DNA from: Chelatococcus reniformis | GTDB taxonomy: Bacteria; Pseudomonadota; Alphaproteobacteria; Rhizobiales; Beijerinckiaceae | DNA length: 64,000 nt | NCBI RefSeq assembly: GCF_014640075.1 | Contig: NZ_BMGG01000007.1 | Location: 310,001-374,000 of the forward strand | Reading direction: 5' to 3' | Shown here: piece by piece, positions 9,196 through 18,914 of the stretch | Numbering within the stretch: position 1 is the first letter of the stretch | Layout of the letters: the number at the start of each line of letters is the position of its first letter | Program-made: the position numbers and the translations under genes | Notes under the pieces: model-generated | The model's input: only the letters and a program-made list of their open reading frames with translations | The model's database searches: none | Told to the model about the DNA's origin: nothing

Positions 9196-10365
9196 ATGAA
9201 AGCGTTGACCTGGCACGGCAAAGGCGACATCCGCTGCGAGCGCGTCGACGATCCCAGGATCGAGCACGGCCGGGACGCCATCATCAAGGTGACGGCTTGC
9301 GCGATCTGCGGCTCGGACGTGCACATCTATGACGGCGTCATTCCGTCCATGCAGAGCGGCGACGTTCTCGGCCACGAGACCATGGGCGAAGTCGTCGAGG
9401 TCGGCCCCGAGAACAAGGCGCTGAAGGTCGGCGACCGCGTCGTCGTGCCATTCACCATTTCTTGCGGCGAATGTTTCTTTTGCCGGCGCGGCTTCTACTC
9501 CGGCTGCGAGCGCTCCAACCCCGACAAGGCTCAAGCCGAGAAGATGTGGGGATACTCGCCCGCCGGCCTCTTCGGCTATTCGCATATGCTCGGTGGCTAT
9601 GCCGGCGGTCAGGCTGAATATCTGCGCGTGCCCTATGCAGATGTCGGACCCATCAAGGTGCCGACCGGCCTCAGCGATGAGCAGGTGCTGTTCCTCTCGG
9701 ACATCTTCCCCACCGGCTACATGGCCGCCGAGTTCTGCAACATCCAGCCGGGCGACACGATTGCCGTGTGGGGCTGCGGACCTGTCGGCCAATTCGCCAT
9801 CCGCAGCGCCGTCCTGCTGGGCGCGGAACGGGTGATCGCCATCGACACGGTGCCGGAGCGACTGGCGCTGGCGCAGGCCGGGGGCGCCGAGGTGCTCGAT
9901 TTTCTCGAAGAGGATATCTACGAGCGCATCCGCGAGTTGACCAAGGGCCGCGGCGCCGACGCCTGCATCGACGCGGTGGGCACGGAGGCCGATGCAGCGT
10001 CCAGCTTCTACGCGCGAATCGATCGGCTCAAGGTGGCGACCTTCATGGGCACGGACCGCCCGCACGTGCTGCGCCAGGCGATCCAATGCTGCCGCAACTT
10101 CGGCACCGTCTCCATCGTCGGCGTCTATGGCGGCTATCTCGACAAAATCCCCATGGGCTCGGCCATCAACCGCGGCCTGACGTTCCGCATGGCTCAGACG
10201 CCGGTGCAACGCTACCTGCCGTTGCTGCTGGAGCGCATCGAGAAAGGCGAGATCGACCCGTCTTTCGTCATCACGCATCGCGCCTCTCTGGAAGACGGAC
10301 CTGGCCTTTACGAGACCTTCAGAGACAAGCAGGACGGCTGCATCAAGGTCGTCCTGCGCCCCTGA
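9196..10365 (+). CDS. Zinc-dependent alcohol dehydrogenase (formaldehyde-dehydrogenase-like MDR)
   Basis: A 389-residue medium-chain dehydrogenase. Catalytic zinc ligands Cys38 and His60-Glu61 ([12 protein letters not shown]), structural zinc Cys90, Cys93, Cys96, Cys104, and the NAD-binding loop GCGPVG at 193-198 are all present. The insertion after the structural zinc site ([15 protein letters not shown]) is typical of the zinc dehydrogenases annotated as glutathione-independent formaldehyde-dehydrogenase-like; the true substrate is unknown. The frame is open 93 codons further upstream, but ATG 9196 has GAGG 6-7 bases ahead and matches the family N-terminus. It is followed after 17 bases by a short-chain dehydrogenase with its own GGAG site, so the genes form an operon. 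Confidence 0.9.
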   Translation: MKALTWHGKGDIRCERVDDPRIEHGRDAIIKVTACAICGSDVHIYDGVIPSMQSGDVLGHETMGEVVEVGPENKALKVGDRVVVPFTISCGECFFCRRGFYSGCERSNPDKAQAEKMWGYSPAGLFGYSHMLGGYAGGQAEYLRVPYADVGPIKVPTGLSDEQVLFLSDIFPTGYMAAEFCNIQPGDTIAVWGCGPVGQFAIRSAVLLGAERVIAIDTVPERLALAQAGGAEVLDFLEEDIYERIRELTKGRGADACIDAVGTEADAASSFYARIDRLKVATFMGTDRPHVLRQAIQCCRNFGTVSIVGVYGGYLDKIPMGSAINRGLTFRMAQTPVQRYLPLLLERIEKGEIDPSFVITHRASLEDGPGLYETFRDKQDGCIKVVLRP

Positions 10366-10382
10366 CCGACAGGAGACGGACC

Positions 10383-11186
10383 ATGGCATCGCGTGAACCC
10401 TCCGGCCGGCCGCTGGCCATTGTGACCGGCGCATCCACCGGCATCGGCTACGAGCTGGCCCTCCAATGCGCGAACAACGGTTTCGACCTGATCATCGCCG
10501 CTGACGAGCCCGAGATCGAACGCGCCGCCTCCGATCTCAGGGGCAGAGGCGCTCGGGTGGAAACGCTCGAAGCCGATCTTGCGACCGAAAAGGGTGTGCT
10601 CGAGCTCTGCGCGCTGGCGGCCGCCGACGGCCGGCCCGTGGCGGCGCTGCTCGCCAATGCTGGGCGCGGGCTCGGCAAGGGCTTCCTTGACCAGGAGCCG
10701 GCCGACTGGCGCCAGGTGCTGGACACCAATCTGACCGGCACCCTGCTGCTGATCCACAAGATCGGCCGCGACATGCGCACGCACAACCGGGGCAGGATCC
10801 TGATCACCGGTTCGATTGCCGGCTTCATCCCGGGAGCGTTCCAGGCGGTCTATAACGGCACGAAGGCGTTCCTCGATTCCTTTTCCTGGGCGCTGCGCAA
10901 CGAGCTGAAGGATACCGGCGTTAGCGTGACCTGCCTGATGCCGGGTCCGACGGAGACCGAGTTCTTCGAGCGGGGCGACCTGATGGACACCGCCGTCGGA
11001 CAGCAGAAGAAGGACGACCCTGCGGCCGTCGCCAAGGTCGGCTTCGACGCGATGATGAAGGGCGAGGGCGACGTCGTCGCCGGCTGGAAGAACAAGCTGC
11101 AGGCGACCATGGCGCACGTGACGCCCGCCGCCGTGCTGGCCGAGCAGCACCGCAAGATGGCGGAGCCGGGCTCGGGCGGCCGCTGA
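10383..11186 (+). CDS. Short-chain dehydrogenase/reductase
   Basis: A 267-residue classical SDR: TGASTGIG cofactor loop at 15-22, LANAG at about 90-94, catalytic Ser144, Tyr157 and Lys161 (YNGTK). The pattern IVTGASTGIG, with Asp after the second strand, suggests NAD(H) preference. Substrate unknown. GGAG lies 7 bases before ATG 10383. It sits between the zinc alcohol dehydrogenase and the ThDP enzyme, 40 bases before the latter. The trio looks like an accessory redox operon; from the sequence alone I cannot say whether it works on one shared substrate or is a stress module. Confidence 0.9.
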   Translation: MASREPSGRPLAIVTGASTGIGYELALQCANNGFDLIIAADEPEIERAASDLRGRGARVETLEADLATEKGVLELCALAAADGRPVAALLANAGRGLGKGFLDQEPADWRQVLDTNLTGTLLLIHKIGRDMRTHNRGRILITGSIAGFIPGAFQAVYNGTKAFLDSFSWALRNELKDTGVSVTCLMPGPTETEFFERGDLMDTAVGQQKKDDPAAVAKVGFDAMMKGEGDVVAGWKNKLQATMAHVTPAAVLAEQHRKMAEPGSGGR

Positions 11187-11226
11187 CGCAGCCCTCATCC
11201 GCAACAGAAACGCAAGGACGCCGGCC

Positions 11227-13023
11227 ATGGCCCAGACCGTCGGAGATTTCGTCGTGGCACGGCTCGCGGCGTGGGGCGTGCGGCGGCTGTTCGGCTATCC
11301 CGGTGACGGCATCAACGGCGTCTTCGGCGCGTTGAACCGGGCGGAAGGCAAGATCGAATTCATCCAGGCCCGGCATGAGGAGATGGCCGCCTTCATGGCC
11401 GCAGCACATGCCAAGTTCACCGGCGAGCTCGGCGTCTGCATCGCCACCTCCGGGCCGGGGGCATCGCATCTCTTGACCGGCCTCTACGATGCGCGGCTGG
11501 ACCATCAGCCGGTACTGGCCATCGTCGGACAGCAGGCACGCACGGCCCTCGGCGGCCACTACCAGCAGGAGCTGGACCTCCTGTCCATGTTCAAGGACGT
11601 GGCAAGCGATTTCGTCCAGCAGGCGATGGTCCCGGCCCAGGTGCGCCATCTGGTGGACCGCGCGGTGCGCATCGCACTCGGCCGCAAGACGGTGACGGCG
11701 CTGATCCTACCCAACGACCTCCAGGAGCTTCCCTATGAGGAGCCGCCACGCCAGCACGGCACACTGCATTCGGGAGTCGGACTGTCGCCTGCCCGGGTCA
11801 TGCCGTTCGACGCCGACCTGGAGCGCGCCGCCGCGGTGCTGAACGCGGGATCCAAAGTGGCGATGCTGGTCGGCGCTGGCGCGCTGGGGGCCACGGACGA
11901 GGTGATCGCCGTGGCCGATCGGCTGGGCGCGGGCGTTGCCAAGGCGCTGCTCGGTAAGGCCGTCCTGCCCGACGACCTGCCCTGGGTCACCGGGTCGATC
12001 GGCCTGCTCGGCACCAAGCCGAGCGACACCTTGATGAACGAGTGCGATACGCTGCTGATGGTCGGCTCCGACTTTCCCTATGCGGAGTTCCTGCCCCCGG
12101 AAGGCCAGGCCCGCGGGGTGCAGGTCGACATCAAGCCCGACATGCTGTCGCTGCGCTACCCCATGGAGGTGAGCCTGGTGGGCGATGCCCGCGAGACCCT
12201 GCGCGCGCTGCTGCCGCTTTTGAACGCGAAGGACGCCAACAGCTGGCGCGCGACGATCGCAGCCGAGGTCGACGCGTGGTGGGCGACGCTCGCAGAGCGG
12301 GCGAAGGTCAAGGCCGATCCGGTCAACCCGCAGTTGGTCACCTGGGAACTGTCGCCGCGCCTGCCGGACGGCGTCATTCTCACCAGCGATTCCGGATCGT
12401 GCGCCAATTGGTTTGCCCGCGATCTCAAGATGCGCCGCGGCATGATGGCGTCGCTTTCCGGCCGCCTCGCCTCCATGGGCTCGGCCGTGCCCTACGCCAT
12501 CGCCGCCAAGTTCGCTCACCCGCAGCGAGCTGTCATCGCGCTGGTCGGCGATGGCGCCATGCAGATGAACAACATGGCCGAGCTGATCACCGTGGCCAAG
12601 TACTGGCGCCAATGGGCTGATCCGCGTTGGATCGCCTGCGTCTTGAACAACGCCGATCTCAACCAGGTGACGTGGGAGCAGCGCGTCATGGAGGGGGATC
12701 CCAAGTTCGAGGCGTCCCAGAATATCCCCGACGTGCCGTATCACCGCTTCGCCGAGCTGATCGGCCTCAAAGGCATCTTTGTCGACGATCCGGGACAGGT
12801 GGGACGCGCCTGGGAGGAGGCACTGTCGGCCGACCGACCTGTGGTGATCGAGGTGAAGACCGATCCCGAGGTGCCGCCGCTGCCGCCGCACATCACCTTC
12901 GAGCAGGCGCGCAACCTGGCGTCGGCGCTCGCGCACGGAGAGCCTAGCACCGCCAGCGTCATCAAGGGCACCGCGCGGCAGCTGGTGGGGGCGATACTAC
13001 CCGGTGCGAGCGACAAACACTGA
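11227..13023 (+). CDS. Thiamine-pyrophosphate enzyme, pyruvate oxidase/dehydrogenase (PoxB)-like
   Basis: A 598-residue three-domain ThDP enzyme. The N-terminal Pyr domain has the catalytic Glu51 in ARHEEMAA; the middle domain follows (about 190-330); the C-terminal PP domain carries the GDG motif at 441-443 with the NN partner about 28 residues on. It resembles PoxB-type pyruvate:quinone oxidoreductases more than acetolactate synthases: RRLFGYPGDGINGVFGAL and the VTWEQRVMEGDPKF stretch are typical of the 'thiamine pyrophosphate-requiring' group. The extreme C-terminus lacks a clear membrane-binding amphipathic helix, so direct quinone coupling is not certain. Last gene of the rightward operon; it converges with deoB 83 bases on, with no clear terminator hairpin. 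Confidence 0.85.
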   Translation: MAQTVGDFVVARLAAWGVRRLFGYPGDGINGVFGALNRAEGKIEFIQARHEEMAAFMAAAHAKFTGELGVCIATSGPGASHLLTGLYDARLDHQPVLAIVGQQARTALGGHYQQELDLLSMFKDVASDFVQQAMVPAQVRHLVDRAVRIALGRKTVTALILPNDLQELPYEEPPRQHGTLHSGVGLSPARVMPFDADLERAAAVLNAGSKVAMLVGAGALGATDEVIAVADRLGAGVAKALLGKAVLPDDLPWVTGSIGLLGTKPSDTLMNECDTLLMVGSDFPYAEFLPPEGQARGVQVDIKPDMLSLRYPMEVSLVGDARETLRALLPLLNAKDANSWRATIAAEVDAWWATLAERAKVKADPVNPQLVTWELSPRLPDGVILTSDSGSCANWFARDLKMRRGMMASLSGRLASMGSAVPYAIAAKFAHPQRAVIALVGDGAMQMNNMAELITVAKYWRQWADPRWIACVLNNADLNQVTWEQRVMEGDPKFEASQNIPDVPYHRFAELIGLKGIFVDDPGQVGRAWEEALSADRPVVIEVKTDPEVPPLPPHITFEQARNLASALAHGEPSTASVIKGTARQLVGAILPGASDKH

Positions 13024-13106
13024 CGTGACGTGGGGTGTGAGCGAGGCGCCCTTCCTGCCGGCGTCTGAGGCACGATCGAAGGAGCGGTGTGCGACAAACG
13101 CTGGCG

Positions 13107-14312
13107 TCAATCGAGCATGCCTGCCGGCTGCCCGGACAGAACCTCCGGTAGCCGAAGGTGAGCGGCGCAGGCCGCGCCCACATCGGCGAAGCTCGTGCGC
13201 CTGCCCATGGACGCGCCGCTTGTTCCCGGACTGACCGCCAGCACCGGAACCCATTCCCGCGTATGGTCGGTGCCCGCCCAGGTCGGATCGCAGCCGTGGT
13301 CGGCGGTGACAATGAGCGCGTCCCCGCTCTGCAACTGCCCCAGCAGTTGCCCGAGCTGGGCGTCGAATGCTTCCAGGGCCCGCGCATACCCCGGCGGATC
13401 GCGTCGATGGCCGTAGAGGCTGTCGAAGTCGATCAGATTGGTGAATGCCAGCCCCCCATCGGCCAGCTCGGCAACCGCCTTCGCGGTCGCCTCCATCAGC
13501 GCGCTGTTACCGGTTGCCTTGACCTCCCGTCCCGTGCCCTCATGGGCGAAGATGTCGCCGATCTTGCCGATGGAGATCACCTGGCGCCCTTCGCGCGACG
13601 CGAGCGACAGCAAGGTCGGGGCCGGTGGCGCGATGGCGAAATCCCGCCTCCGCGGCGTGCGCTCGAACCGGCCGGGCTCGCCGATGAACGGACGAGCGAT
13701 GACCCGTCCCACCATCAGCGGCCGTGTGAGTTCGCGCGCAACGGCGCAAATGTCGTAGAGCCGCTCCAGGCCAAAGGCTTCTTCGTGCGCGGCGATCTGA
13801 AAGACGCTGTCGGCGGATGTGTAGCAGATCGGCTTGCCCGAACTCATGTGAGCTGCGCCGAGGCGCTCGATGATCTCGGTGCCCGAAGCATGACAATCGC
13901 CGAGGATGCCGGGAAGGGCGGCCCGGCCGCAGAGCTCGGCGACCAGTTCTGGCGGAAAGCACGGGGACGTCTTGGGGAAATAGCCCCATTCGAAGGGCAC
14001 GGGCAGTCCGGCGATCTCCCAATGTCCCGATGGGGTGTCCTTGCCCTTCGACACCTCGGCCGCGCAGCCATAACGGCCGCCGGGTGATAGGGCACCGTCG
14101 AGCCCGGCCGGCACGCGCCCGGTCGCCAGATAACAGGCCCGTCCGAGGCCGAGCCGCACGAGGTGCGGAACCTCGAGCTGCGCGCCGCGTTCGCGGGCAC
14201 AGAAGTCGGCGATATGGCCGACAGTGTCGGCACCGCTGTCGCCGTAGCGCCCGGCGTCCGGGGCCGCGCCGATGCCGACGGAATCCATCACGATCAGAAA
14301 TGCGCGCGGCAT
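13107..14312 (-). CDS. deoB: Phosphopentomutase
   Basis: A 401-residue DeoB of the alkaline-phosphatase superfamily, interconverting ribose/deoxyribose 1- and 5-phosphates in nucleoside salvage. The N-terminal metal Asp10 stands in [15 protein letters not shown], the PSGHWE nucleophile-region sequence ([12 protein letters not shown]) is present, and the C-terminal metal site reads [21 protein letters not shown] (His339, His350). Length is normal. ATG 14312 is preceded by AGGAAGAGG. It stands alone between the rightward redox operon and the leftward glycan operon; no other nucleoside-salvage gene is nearby in the window. Confidence 0.97.
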   Translation of the reverse strand: MPRAFLIVMDSVGIGAAPDAGRYGDSGADTVGHIADFCARERGAQLEVPHLVRLGLGRACYLATGRVPAGLDGALSPGGRYGCAAEVSKGKDTPSGHWEIAGLPVPFEWGYFPKTSPCFPPELVAELCGRAALPGILGDCHASGTEIIERLGAAHMSSGKPICYTSADSVFQIAAHEEAFGLERLYDICAVARELTRPLMVGRVIARPFIGEPGRFERTPRRRDFAIAPPAPTLLSLASREGRQVISIGKIGDIFAHEGTGREVKATGNSALMEATAKAVAELADGGLAFTNLIDFDSLYGHRRDPPGYARALEAFDAQLGQLLGQLQSGDALIVTADHGCDPTWAGTDHTREWVPVLAVSPGTSGASMGRRTSFADVGAACAAHLRLPEVLSGQPAGMLD

Positions 14313-14368
14313 ACCTCTTCCTCCGGCTGGACCTGCTCCAGGGCATCTGAACCTTGAGTGCTTCTGGG

Positions 14369-15244
14369 TCAGCCCGTTCGCATGAGATCGAAGACGGCGC
14401 CGTCCCAGCGCCGCAGTCCCCGTCGGCCATTCTCCAGCACATGAAACCCAAGCTCGCCGGCCAGTCTCGACACGTCGTGGCGATCGTCGTCGTCGCTGCC
14501 GCGATATGAATAATTGTAGATGAGGAGTCTGCTCCGCGGGCGCAGAACGCGGTGCGCTTCGCGCAGGTTGGCGACGACGAGGGCGGGACCGCTGGCTACG
14601 ACGTAAGGAAAGCTGTCGACGAAAAGCACGAGCTCGTAAGCCGCACTCGAGCAGGGCGCCAGGTCCGAGCCGCTGCCCGGCGCAAGCGTGATGTTCTCAA
14701 GCCCGGCGCAACGTTTGCGCGCTTCCGCGATCATCACGGCCGACACCTCGATCCCGACCGCCTCCTTCACGCGGGGCGCGAGCGCGGCGAGAATGCGACC
14801 GATGCCGCAGCCGACGTCCACGACACGGCGATCGGCACCGAGCACCCCCCGCGCGCGCAAGTCGTCGACGATCTCCGCCGTGGCAGATGCCAGGAGATCC
14901 GGGCGCCCGAGGCTGTACAAGGCAACGGCCGCTTCCGGCGAGATCGCCGCTGCCGCATCGAACGCGCGTGCCCATGTTGCGGGCGTCCGCTCCGTATCCA
15001 CCTCCGCGCTTGTCGACGCGACCGCTCGCGTGACGGCGAAGGCGGCGGGAGTCGCATTCCACAGGGCGTATACCGCGGCCAGGCGACGCCGGGGGGCGGG
15101 CGCGGCGTCGGCCAAGGCGTGGGCCAGCGCATGCCGCGCGCCCTGCTCGTCGGTTGCGGCAAGGCAGAGCTGAGCAAGGGCGATGCCCGGCGGCAGCTCG
15201 CCGTCCGCGCAAAGACCCAGCACCGCATCCAACGCCTCAGCCAT
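14369..15244 (-). CDS. SAM-dependent methyltransferase (class I)
   Basis: A 291-residue protein with an Ala-rich helical N-terminal part (about 1-125) and a Rossmann methyltransferase domain after it. Motif I is [13 protein letters not shown] at 141-153, followed by an acidic residue in GIEVSA and a motif near [11 protein letters not shown]. The N-terminal part could be a substrate-recognition or oligomerisation segment. Last gene of operon A; its ATG overlaps the end of the acyltransferase gene by 8 bases. The sugar or lipid substrate is unknown, though its place suggests O- or N-methylation of the island's glycan. Confidence 0.8.
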   Translation of the reverse strand: MAEALDAVLGLCADGELPPGIALAQLCLAATDEQGARHALAHALADAAPAPRRRLAAVYALWNATPAAFAVTRAVASTSAEVDTERTPATWARAFDAAAAISPEAAVALYSLGRPDLLASATAEIVDDLRARGVLGADRRVVDVGCGIGRILAALAPRVKEAVGIEVSAVMIAEARKRCAGLENITLAPGSGSDLAPCSSAAYELVLFVDSFPYVVASGPALVVANLREAHRVLRPRSRLLIYNYSYRGSDDDDRHDVSRLAGELGFHVLENGRRGLRRWDGAVFDLMRTG

Positions 15245-16238
15245 ACGCCAACGCCTTCAATGGCCGAAATATCCGGCAGCAATTGAGTCGGTCGACGGCA
15301 CCCCACGCGTGCTTGTAGGGCTCGTCACCGCGCAGGAAGTGGAACTCTCGCGCGCCGGCAGCCACCGCGTCCTCGATGGCGGCGGCGATCAGCAGGGTAC
15401 CGGGGCTGGTGTAGGCCTGCTGCGGGTCGAAGCCGCCGATGTAGGCATAGGCGCATGTGCCGTCGCGCAGACCGTAGTAGACGCCTGCCACCTCGCCGCC
15501 GATGCGACACCGCAGGACGCGCAGCAACCCCGCGCGGTCGAGTGCCGGCAGCGCTTCACGATGGAATGCCGCGACCCGCTCGTCGGCGAAGATGCCGCCG
15601 CCGCGCTCGGCCCAGCGGATGGCGTGCAGGCGGACGAGATCGCCCAGGGCATCGACAAGGGCCGGCGTTCCACAGACCTCGATGGTGTATCCGCCGGCCC
15701 GCGCCGCTCGATGGCGCGCCATGCGCACCTTGCGCATCCGCGCGTGCGGCACGACCTCGGCTAGGTCCTGTGCCTGATCCGGCAGGGCGAGCACCGGGCA
15801 TACGTCGCCGGGATGCAGCTCGCCGATGGCATCCGGCGCCAGATCCAACGCCTGCGCGGTCGGCCGCAGCTCGGGCAGGGCCCAGGCGGAAATTCCCGCA
15901 TGCAAGCCGTCGACAATGGCACCGCTCAAGACGTCGCCCGCCGGCGCGAGATGGTCCGGATCGACCAACACGTCCAGATAGTCGCTGACCGAGATGCCGA
16001 GCGGCAGGGCGCGGCCGCCCGGTTCGACGTAAAAGGGAGCCAGACCGACGAGCGTTGCCCCATGCTTGACTGCCAGCACGCAGAGCTTGCCCGGCGCAAA
16101 GGTCTTCCACCATGGAATGAGCCATGTGGGCGATTGGAATGGGGTGGCGCTCGGGGCCCGATGCCAGAGCGCCCACCACTCGTCGGCAATCGCCTCCAGG
16201 TCGCTTAGTTGATCGATCCTTGCGAGTCTGAGCCTCAT
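15237..16238 (-). CDS. GNAT acyltransferase of the CelD/BioF2 (FemAB-like) type
   Basis: A 333-residue protein with the double-GNAT layout of the CelD/BcsL/FemAB-like group: N-terminal PTWLIPWWKTFAPG and VGLAPFY, then a C-terminal half with ALPALDRAGLLRVLRCRIGGEVAGVYYG and LLIAAAIEDAVAAGAREFHFLRGDEPYKHAWG. These proteins transfer acyl or aminoacyl groups and are common in exopolysaccharide clusters. ATG 16238 overlaps the GT4 stop as ATGA. In the island it could acylate the amine freed by the LmbE-like deacetylase two genes upstream; this is inference from position only. Confidence 0.85.
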   Translation of the reverse strand: MRLRLARIDQLSDLEAIADEWWALWHRAPSATPFQSPTWLIPWWKTFAPGKLCVLAVKHGATLVGLAPFYVEPGGRALPLGISVSDYLDVLVDPDHLAPAGDVLSGAIVDGLHAGISAWALPELRPTAQALDLAPDAIGELHPGDVCPVLALPDQAQDLAEVVPHARMRKVRMARHRAARAGGYTIEVCGTPALVDALGDLVRLHAIRWAERGGGIFADERVAAFHREALPALDRAGLLRVLRCRIGGEVAGVYYGLRDGTCAYAYIGGFDPQQAYTSPGTLLIAAAIEDAVAAGAREFHFLRGDEPYKHAWGAVDRLNCCRIFRPLKALAYG

Positions 16239-17293
16239 GCGGCGGCTCCCGTTTCAGGCAAGCCATCGGCGATCAGCTCGCGATAGCGGGCGATGTAGCT
16301 CGCCACCATCTGCCGCCCATCGAAGCGGGCGCGGGCGACCTGGCGGCACACCCGTCCATCGAGCGTGTGAGCTCGCCTCAGGCCGAAGGCCAGCTCCGCG
16401 ACGTCGTTGGCGAGAAACCCGGTGACGCCGTGGTCGACTGCGTCGACCAGTGCGCCGCGGGCCAGGGCCACGACCGCGGTCCCTGCCGCAAGCGCCTCAC
16501 GGGCGACGAGCGAGCTCGTCTCGGCAACCGTCGAAGCGATCACCACGCAGTGCGCTGCGCCAAGCAGCCTGCGCTTGCGCGCGAGGCCCACCGGCCCGAT
16601 GTAGCGGCGCCATCGGTCGAGCCGTGGCGCGACGGCGTCGGCGAAATAGCGTTCATGGTCCGGATAGGGGAAAAGCTTGCCCGCAATCAGCAGCGGCAGC
16701 TCCGCCTGCTTAGCTGCGTCGATGGCGAGGTGCACGCCCTTTTCCGGACACATGCGGGCGAGCATCAACACGAAACGGCGTTTGGCATGGCGACCGGCGA
16801 ACGCCTCCAGCTCGATCCCGTTCTCGATCGGTGACAGCAGGCCGGGACGGGCGGCCGCCCTGTGCTGGGCCGCGGACACACCATGCACGAAGGTGCGTGG
16901 GCGAAGCGGCGCGAGCGCCGCGGGTGGATACCAGCCGGGCGGCAGATGCAGCGTCGCCAGCACCGGCAGGCCTGCCTCTGGCAGATAGGCCTGGTAGTCG
17001 ACCCCGTGCATGTGCACGAGATCGATCCGCCGACTGCGGAGCGCGGCAGCCAGCGCGTCGCGATAGAGCCGTTCAAACCGGGCTCGTGCAGCATCGTCGA
17101 GCGGGCCGTGCGGCCTCGGCATGGGTAGCAAGGTGCCGGCCACCCGCGAGCCGGTCTGGGCCATCACGAGGGAGGTGTGACCGGCGCCGGTCAACCCGGC
17201 ATCGATCATGGCCAGCACCTGCTCGGCGCCGCCGGCCGTATCGCGGCTGACCGGCGCGAACGGATAGGCGACGCTGAGCACGGTGAGACTCAT
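16235..17293 (-). CDS. Glycosyltransferase family 4
   Basis: A 352-residue GT-B retaining glycosyltransferase. The N-terminal acceptor domain has a Gly-rich loop (DTAGGAEQVL) and the C-terminal donor domain has LMLARMCPEKGVHLAIDAA, the usual strand after the linker, and the acidic pair in AETSSLVAREALA. ATG 17293 is chosen because it overlaps the deacetylase stop as ATGA, although the frame is open another 95 codons upstream. A GT4 fused in expression to a PIG-L/LmbE deacetylase is the arrangement of BshA-BshB and, functionally, MshA-MshB. Donor and acceptor are unproven. Confidence 0.88.
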   Translation of the reverse strand: MSLTVLSVAYPFAPVSRDTAGGAEQVLAMIDAGLTGAGHTSLVMAQTGSRVAGTLLPMPRPHGPLDDAARARFERLYRDALAAALRSRRIDLVHMHGVDYQAYLPEAGLPVLATLHLPPGWYPPAALAPLRPRTFVHGVSAAQHRAAARPGLLSPIENGIELEAFAGRHAKRRFVLMLARMCPEKGVHLAIDAAKQAELPLLIAGKLFPYPDHERYFADAVAPRLDRWRRYIGPVGLARKRRLLGAAHCVVIASTVAETSSLVAREALAAGTAVVALARGALVDAVDHGVTGFLANDVAELAFGLRRAHTLDGRVCRQVARARFDGRQMVASYIARYRELIADGLPETGAAA

Positions 17294-18093
17294 GCGGCCA
17301 GCCTTTCGAAAGCGCGGCGCGCCGCCCCCACGCAGGCGGGCCAGTCGGCCGGCGATAGCCCCCAGTCGTGGCCGCCGTAGAGGCAACGGCCTCGGTTCGG
17401 CAGCGCAGCGAAACAGTAGTCCGGCGCGGCGCGGAAGCGCTCCTGCCGGACCGAGAACGGGCGAAGGGTGTCCGTCTGCGTGGCGTGGCAGGCCAGCATG
17501 CGACGCTTGCGCATGCGCTCGCCCGGCTTCAGGTCGATGACCACGCCGTGGTCGCCGTCGCAGAACCGCTGGACGCATATGCCGGCCTCGCCCAGGTGAT
17601 AGAGGGGCATCTCGATGATTTCGACGATGCTCGAGCCTGGTAGGTCTGCGGCGAGGCGGACGCAGAACGCGATGCCGTCGTGGTCGGGATGGCCGCCTTC
17701 GAAGGCGTGGGTGAACACACTCCTGATGCCGTGGATCGCAAACAGCCGCGCGAGCGCGCGGGCGATCTCAGCCATCCGATGGCAGACGCCCTGGTCGGGG
17801 ACGTCCAAGAGGATCAGTGCCGAAGCCGGCACCCGCGCCACCGCGAGCGCACGGATCAGCTCGGCGCGCCGGCAGGTTCCATACGCGCCGGGATCGGAGA
17901 AGCCGCAGCGCGACGCGTCGGCGCCCTCGCGCGGCGCCCCGTCCGTGACGACGATCAGCCGCCCGCCGGACAAGCGCCCGAGCAGCCCGCCGCACCCCAG
18001 CGTCTCGTCGTCGGGATGGGCGACCACCACGGCGACATCGGCCCCGCCGAGGGGTCGGTCGGGCGTATGCGCGATTCGTCGAAGCAGTGGCAT
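17290..18093 (-). CDS. PIG-L/LmbE-family N-acetylglucosaminyl deacetylase
   Basis: A 267-residue zinc hydrolase. The signature VVVAHPDDETLGCGG has His26, Asp28 and Asp29, and the third zinc ligand region GGHPDHDG has His135 and His138. Family members remove the N-acetyl group from GlcNAc conjugates such as GlcNAc-inositol (MshB), GlcNAc-malate (BshB) and GlcNAc-PI. ATG 18093 lies 5 bases after the nucleotidyltransferase stop and the 3' end overlaps the GT4 as ATGA. With Ino1 encoded 2 kb away, a GlcNAc-inositol-type substrate is a reasonable but untested idea. Confidence 0.92.
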   Translation of the reverse strand: MPLLRRIAHTPDRPLGGADVAVVVAHPDDETLGCGGLLGRLSGGRLIVVTDGAPREGADASRCGFSDPGAYGTCRRAELIRALAVARVPASALILLDVPDQGVCHRMAEIARALARLFAIHGIRSVFTHAFEGGHPDHDGIAFCVRLAADLPGSSIVEIIEMPLYHLGEAGICVQRFCDGDHGVVIDLKPGERMRKRRMLACHATQTDTLRPFSVRQERFRAAPDYCFAALPNRGRCLYGGHDWGLSPADWPACVGAARRAFERLAA

Positions 18094-18098
18094 TGGAC

Positions 18099-18911
18099 CT
18101 ACCCGCCGGCTGCATGCGGCACCGATCTCGCAGACTCGGGCCCGCCGCCCCATCGTCCGGCAGCGGCGATCGCGCCTCCCGCAACGCCGGACCGGGCGGA
18201 CAGCAGACCGATGGCCGAACGATAACCGTTGAAGGTGCCGACATCGACGTAAGCGCGTCCAGCGCGCACCCCCACAGCCTCGCCCCCGGCCGCGAGATAG
18301 GCGTTGACCAGCGTTCCGACGAATTCGTCGGCCCGCCCGCGGCGCAGCCACAGGTCATGCAGTGTGTGGAAGGTAGCGCCGGACAGCTTGAAGGCGCCCC
18401 AGATCCACTGGGAGGCCGCATCCTCTCGCTTCACCTGGATTTCGACTACCCGGTCGTTGCCGTCGAGCACGACCGCATCGAAATACCTGGGCTCGTCCAC
18501 GGGAAACAGCAGGAACGACAGATCCCCGTCCGGCAGCGTCGTAAAGCCCTCGCGCGGAAACCAGACCGTGTCCGGCAAGCCGACAAGCACCTGGTCGCTC
18601 GCGGCGATCAGGGGCGCAGCCCGGAAGATCGCATCACACAGGCCGTCGGCCTTGGGTTGCACGGCATAGACCACCGCGACGCTACCGTGCCCCGCGCCGT
18701 AATACTCCATGATGTCGGACTTGCCCGGAGAAATGACGAAGGCGATCTTGTCGGCCCCGCCAGCCACCATACGTTCGAGCAAATATTCGCTGACGGCACA
18801 CGGGCGCTCGACGCCAGCTTCGACGCGACTGCCGACGGGCAGCAGCTCCTTGGAGAAGGCGAGCGGCTGAATGCGGCTGCCGCGGCCCGCGGCGGGAATG
18901 ATGCCCCACAT
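18099..18911 (-). CDS. Sugar-phosphate nucleotidyltransferase (RmlA-like)
   Basis: A 270-residue NTP-transferase with the N-terminal loop IIPAAGRGSRIQPL and SKELLPVG, the standard nucleotide/sugar-phosphate signature; GLPDTVWF matches the metal-binding Asp strand and YVDVGTFNGY the C-terminal domain element. It resembles glucose-1-phosphate thymidylyltransferases more than GalU. It would make an NDP-sugar for the island's epimerases. Three bases separate it from the upstream CgeB-like gene and 5 from the deacetylase. The last 30 residues are Ala/Gly-rich and poorly conserved in look. Confidence 0.88.
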   Translation of the reverse strand: MWGIIPAAGRGSRIQPLAFSKELLPVGSRVEAGVERPCAVSEYLLERMVAGGADKIAFVISPGKSDIMEYYGAGHGSVAVVYAVQPKADGLCDAIFRAAPLIAASDQVLVGLPDTVWFPREGFTTLPDGDLSFLLFPVDEPRYFDAVVLDGNDRVVEIQVKREDAASQWIWGAFKLSGATFHTLHDLWLRRGRADEFVGTLVNAYLAAGGEAVGVRAGRAYVDVGTFNGYRSAIGLLSARSGVAGGAIAAAGRWGGGPESARSVPHAAGG

Positions 18912-18914
18912 GGA

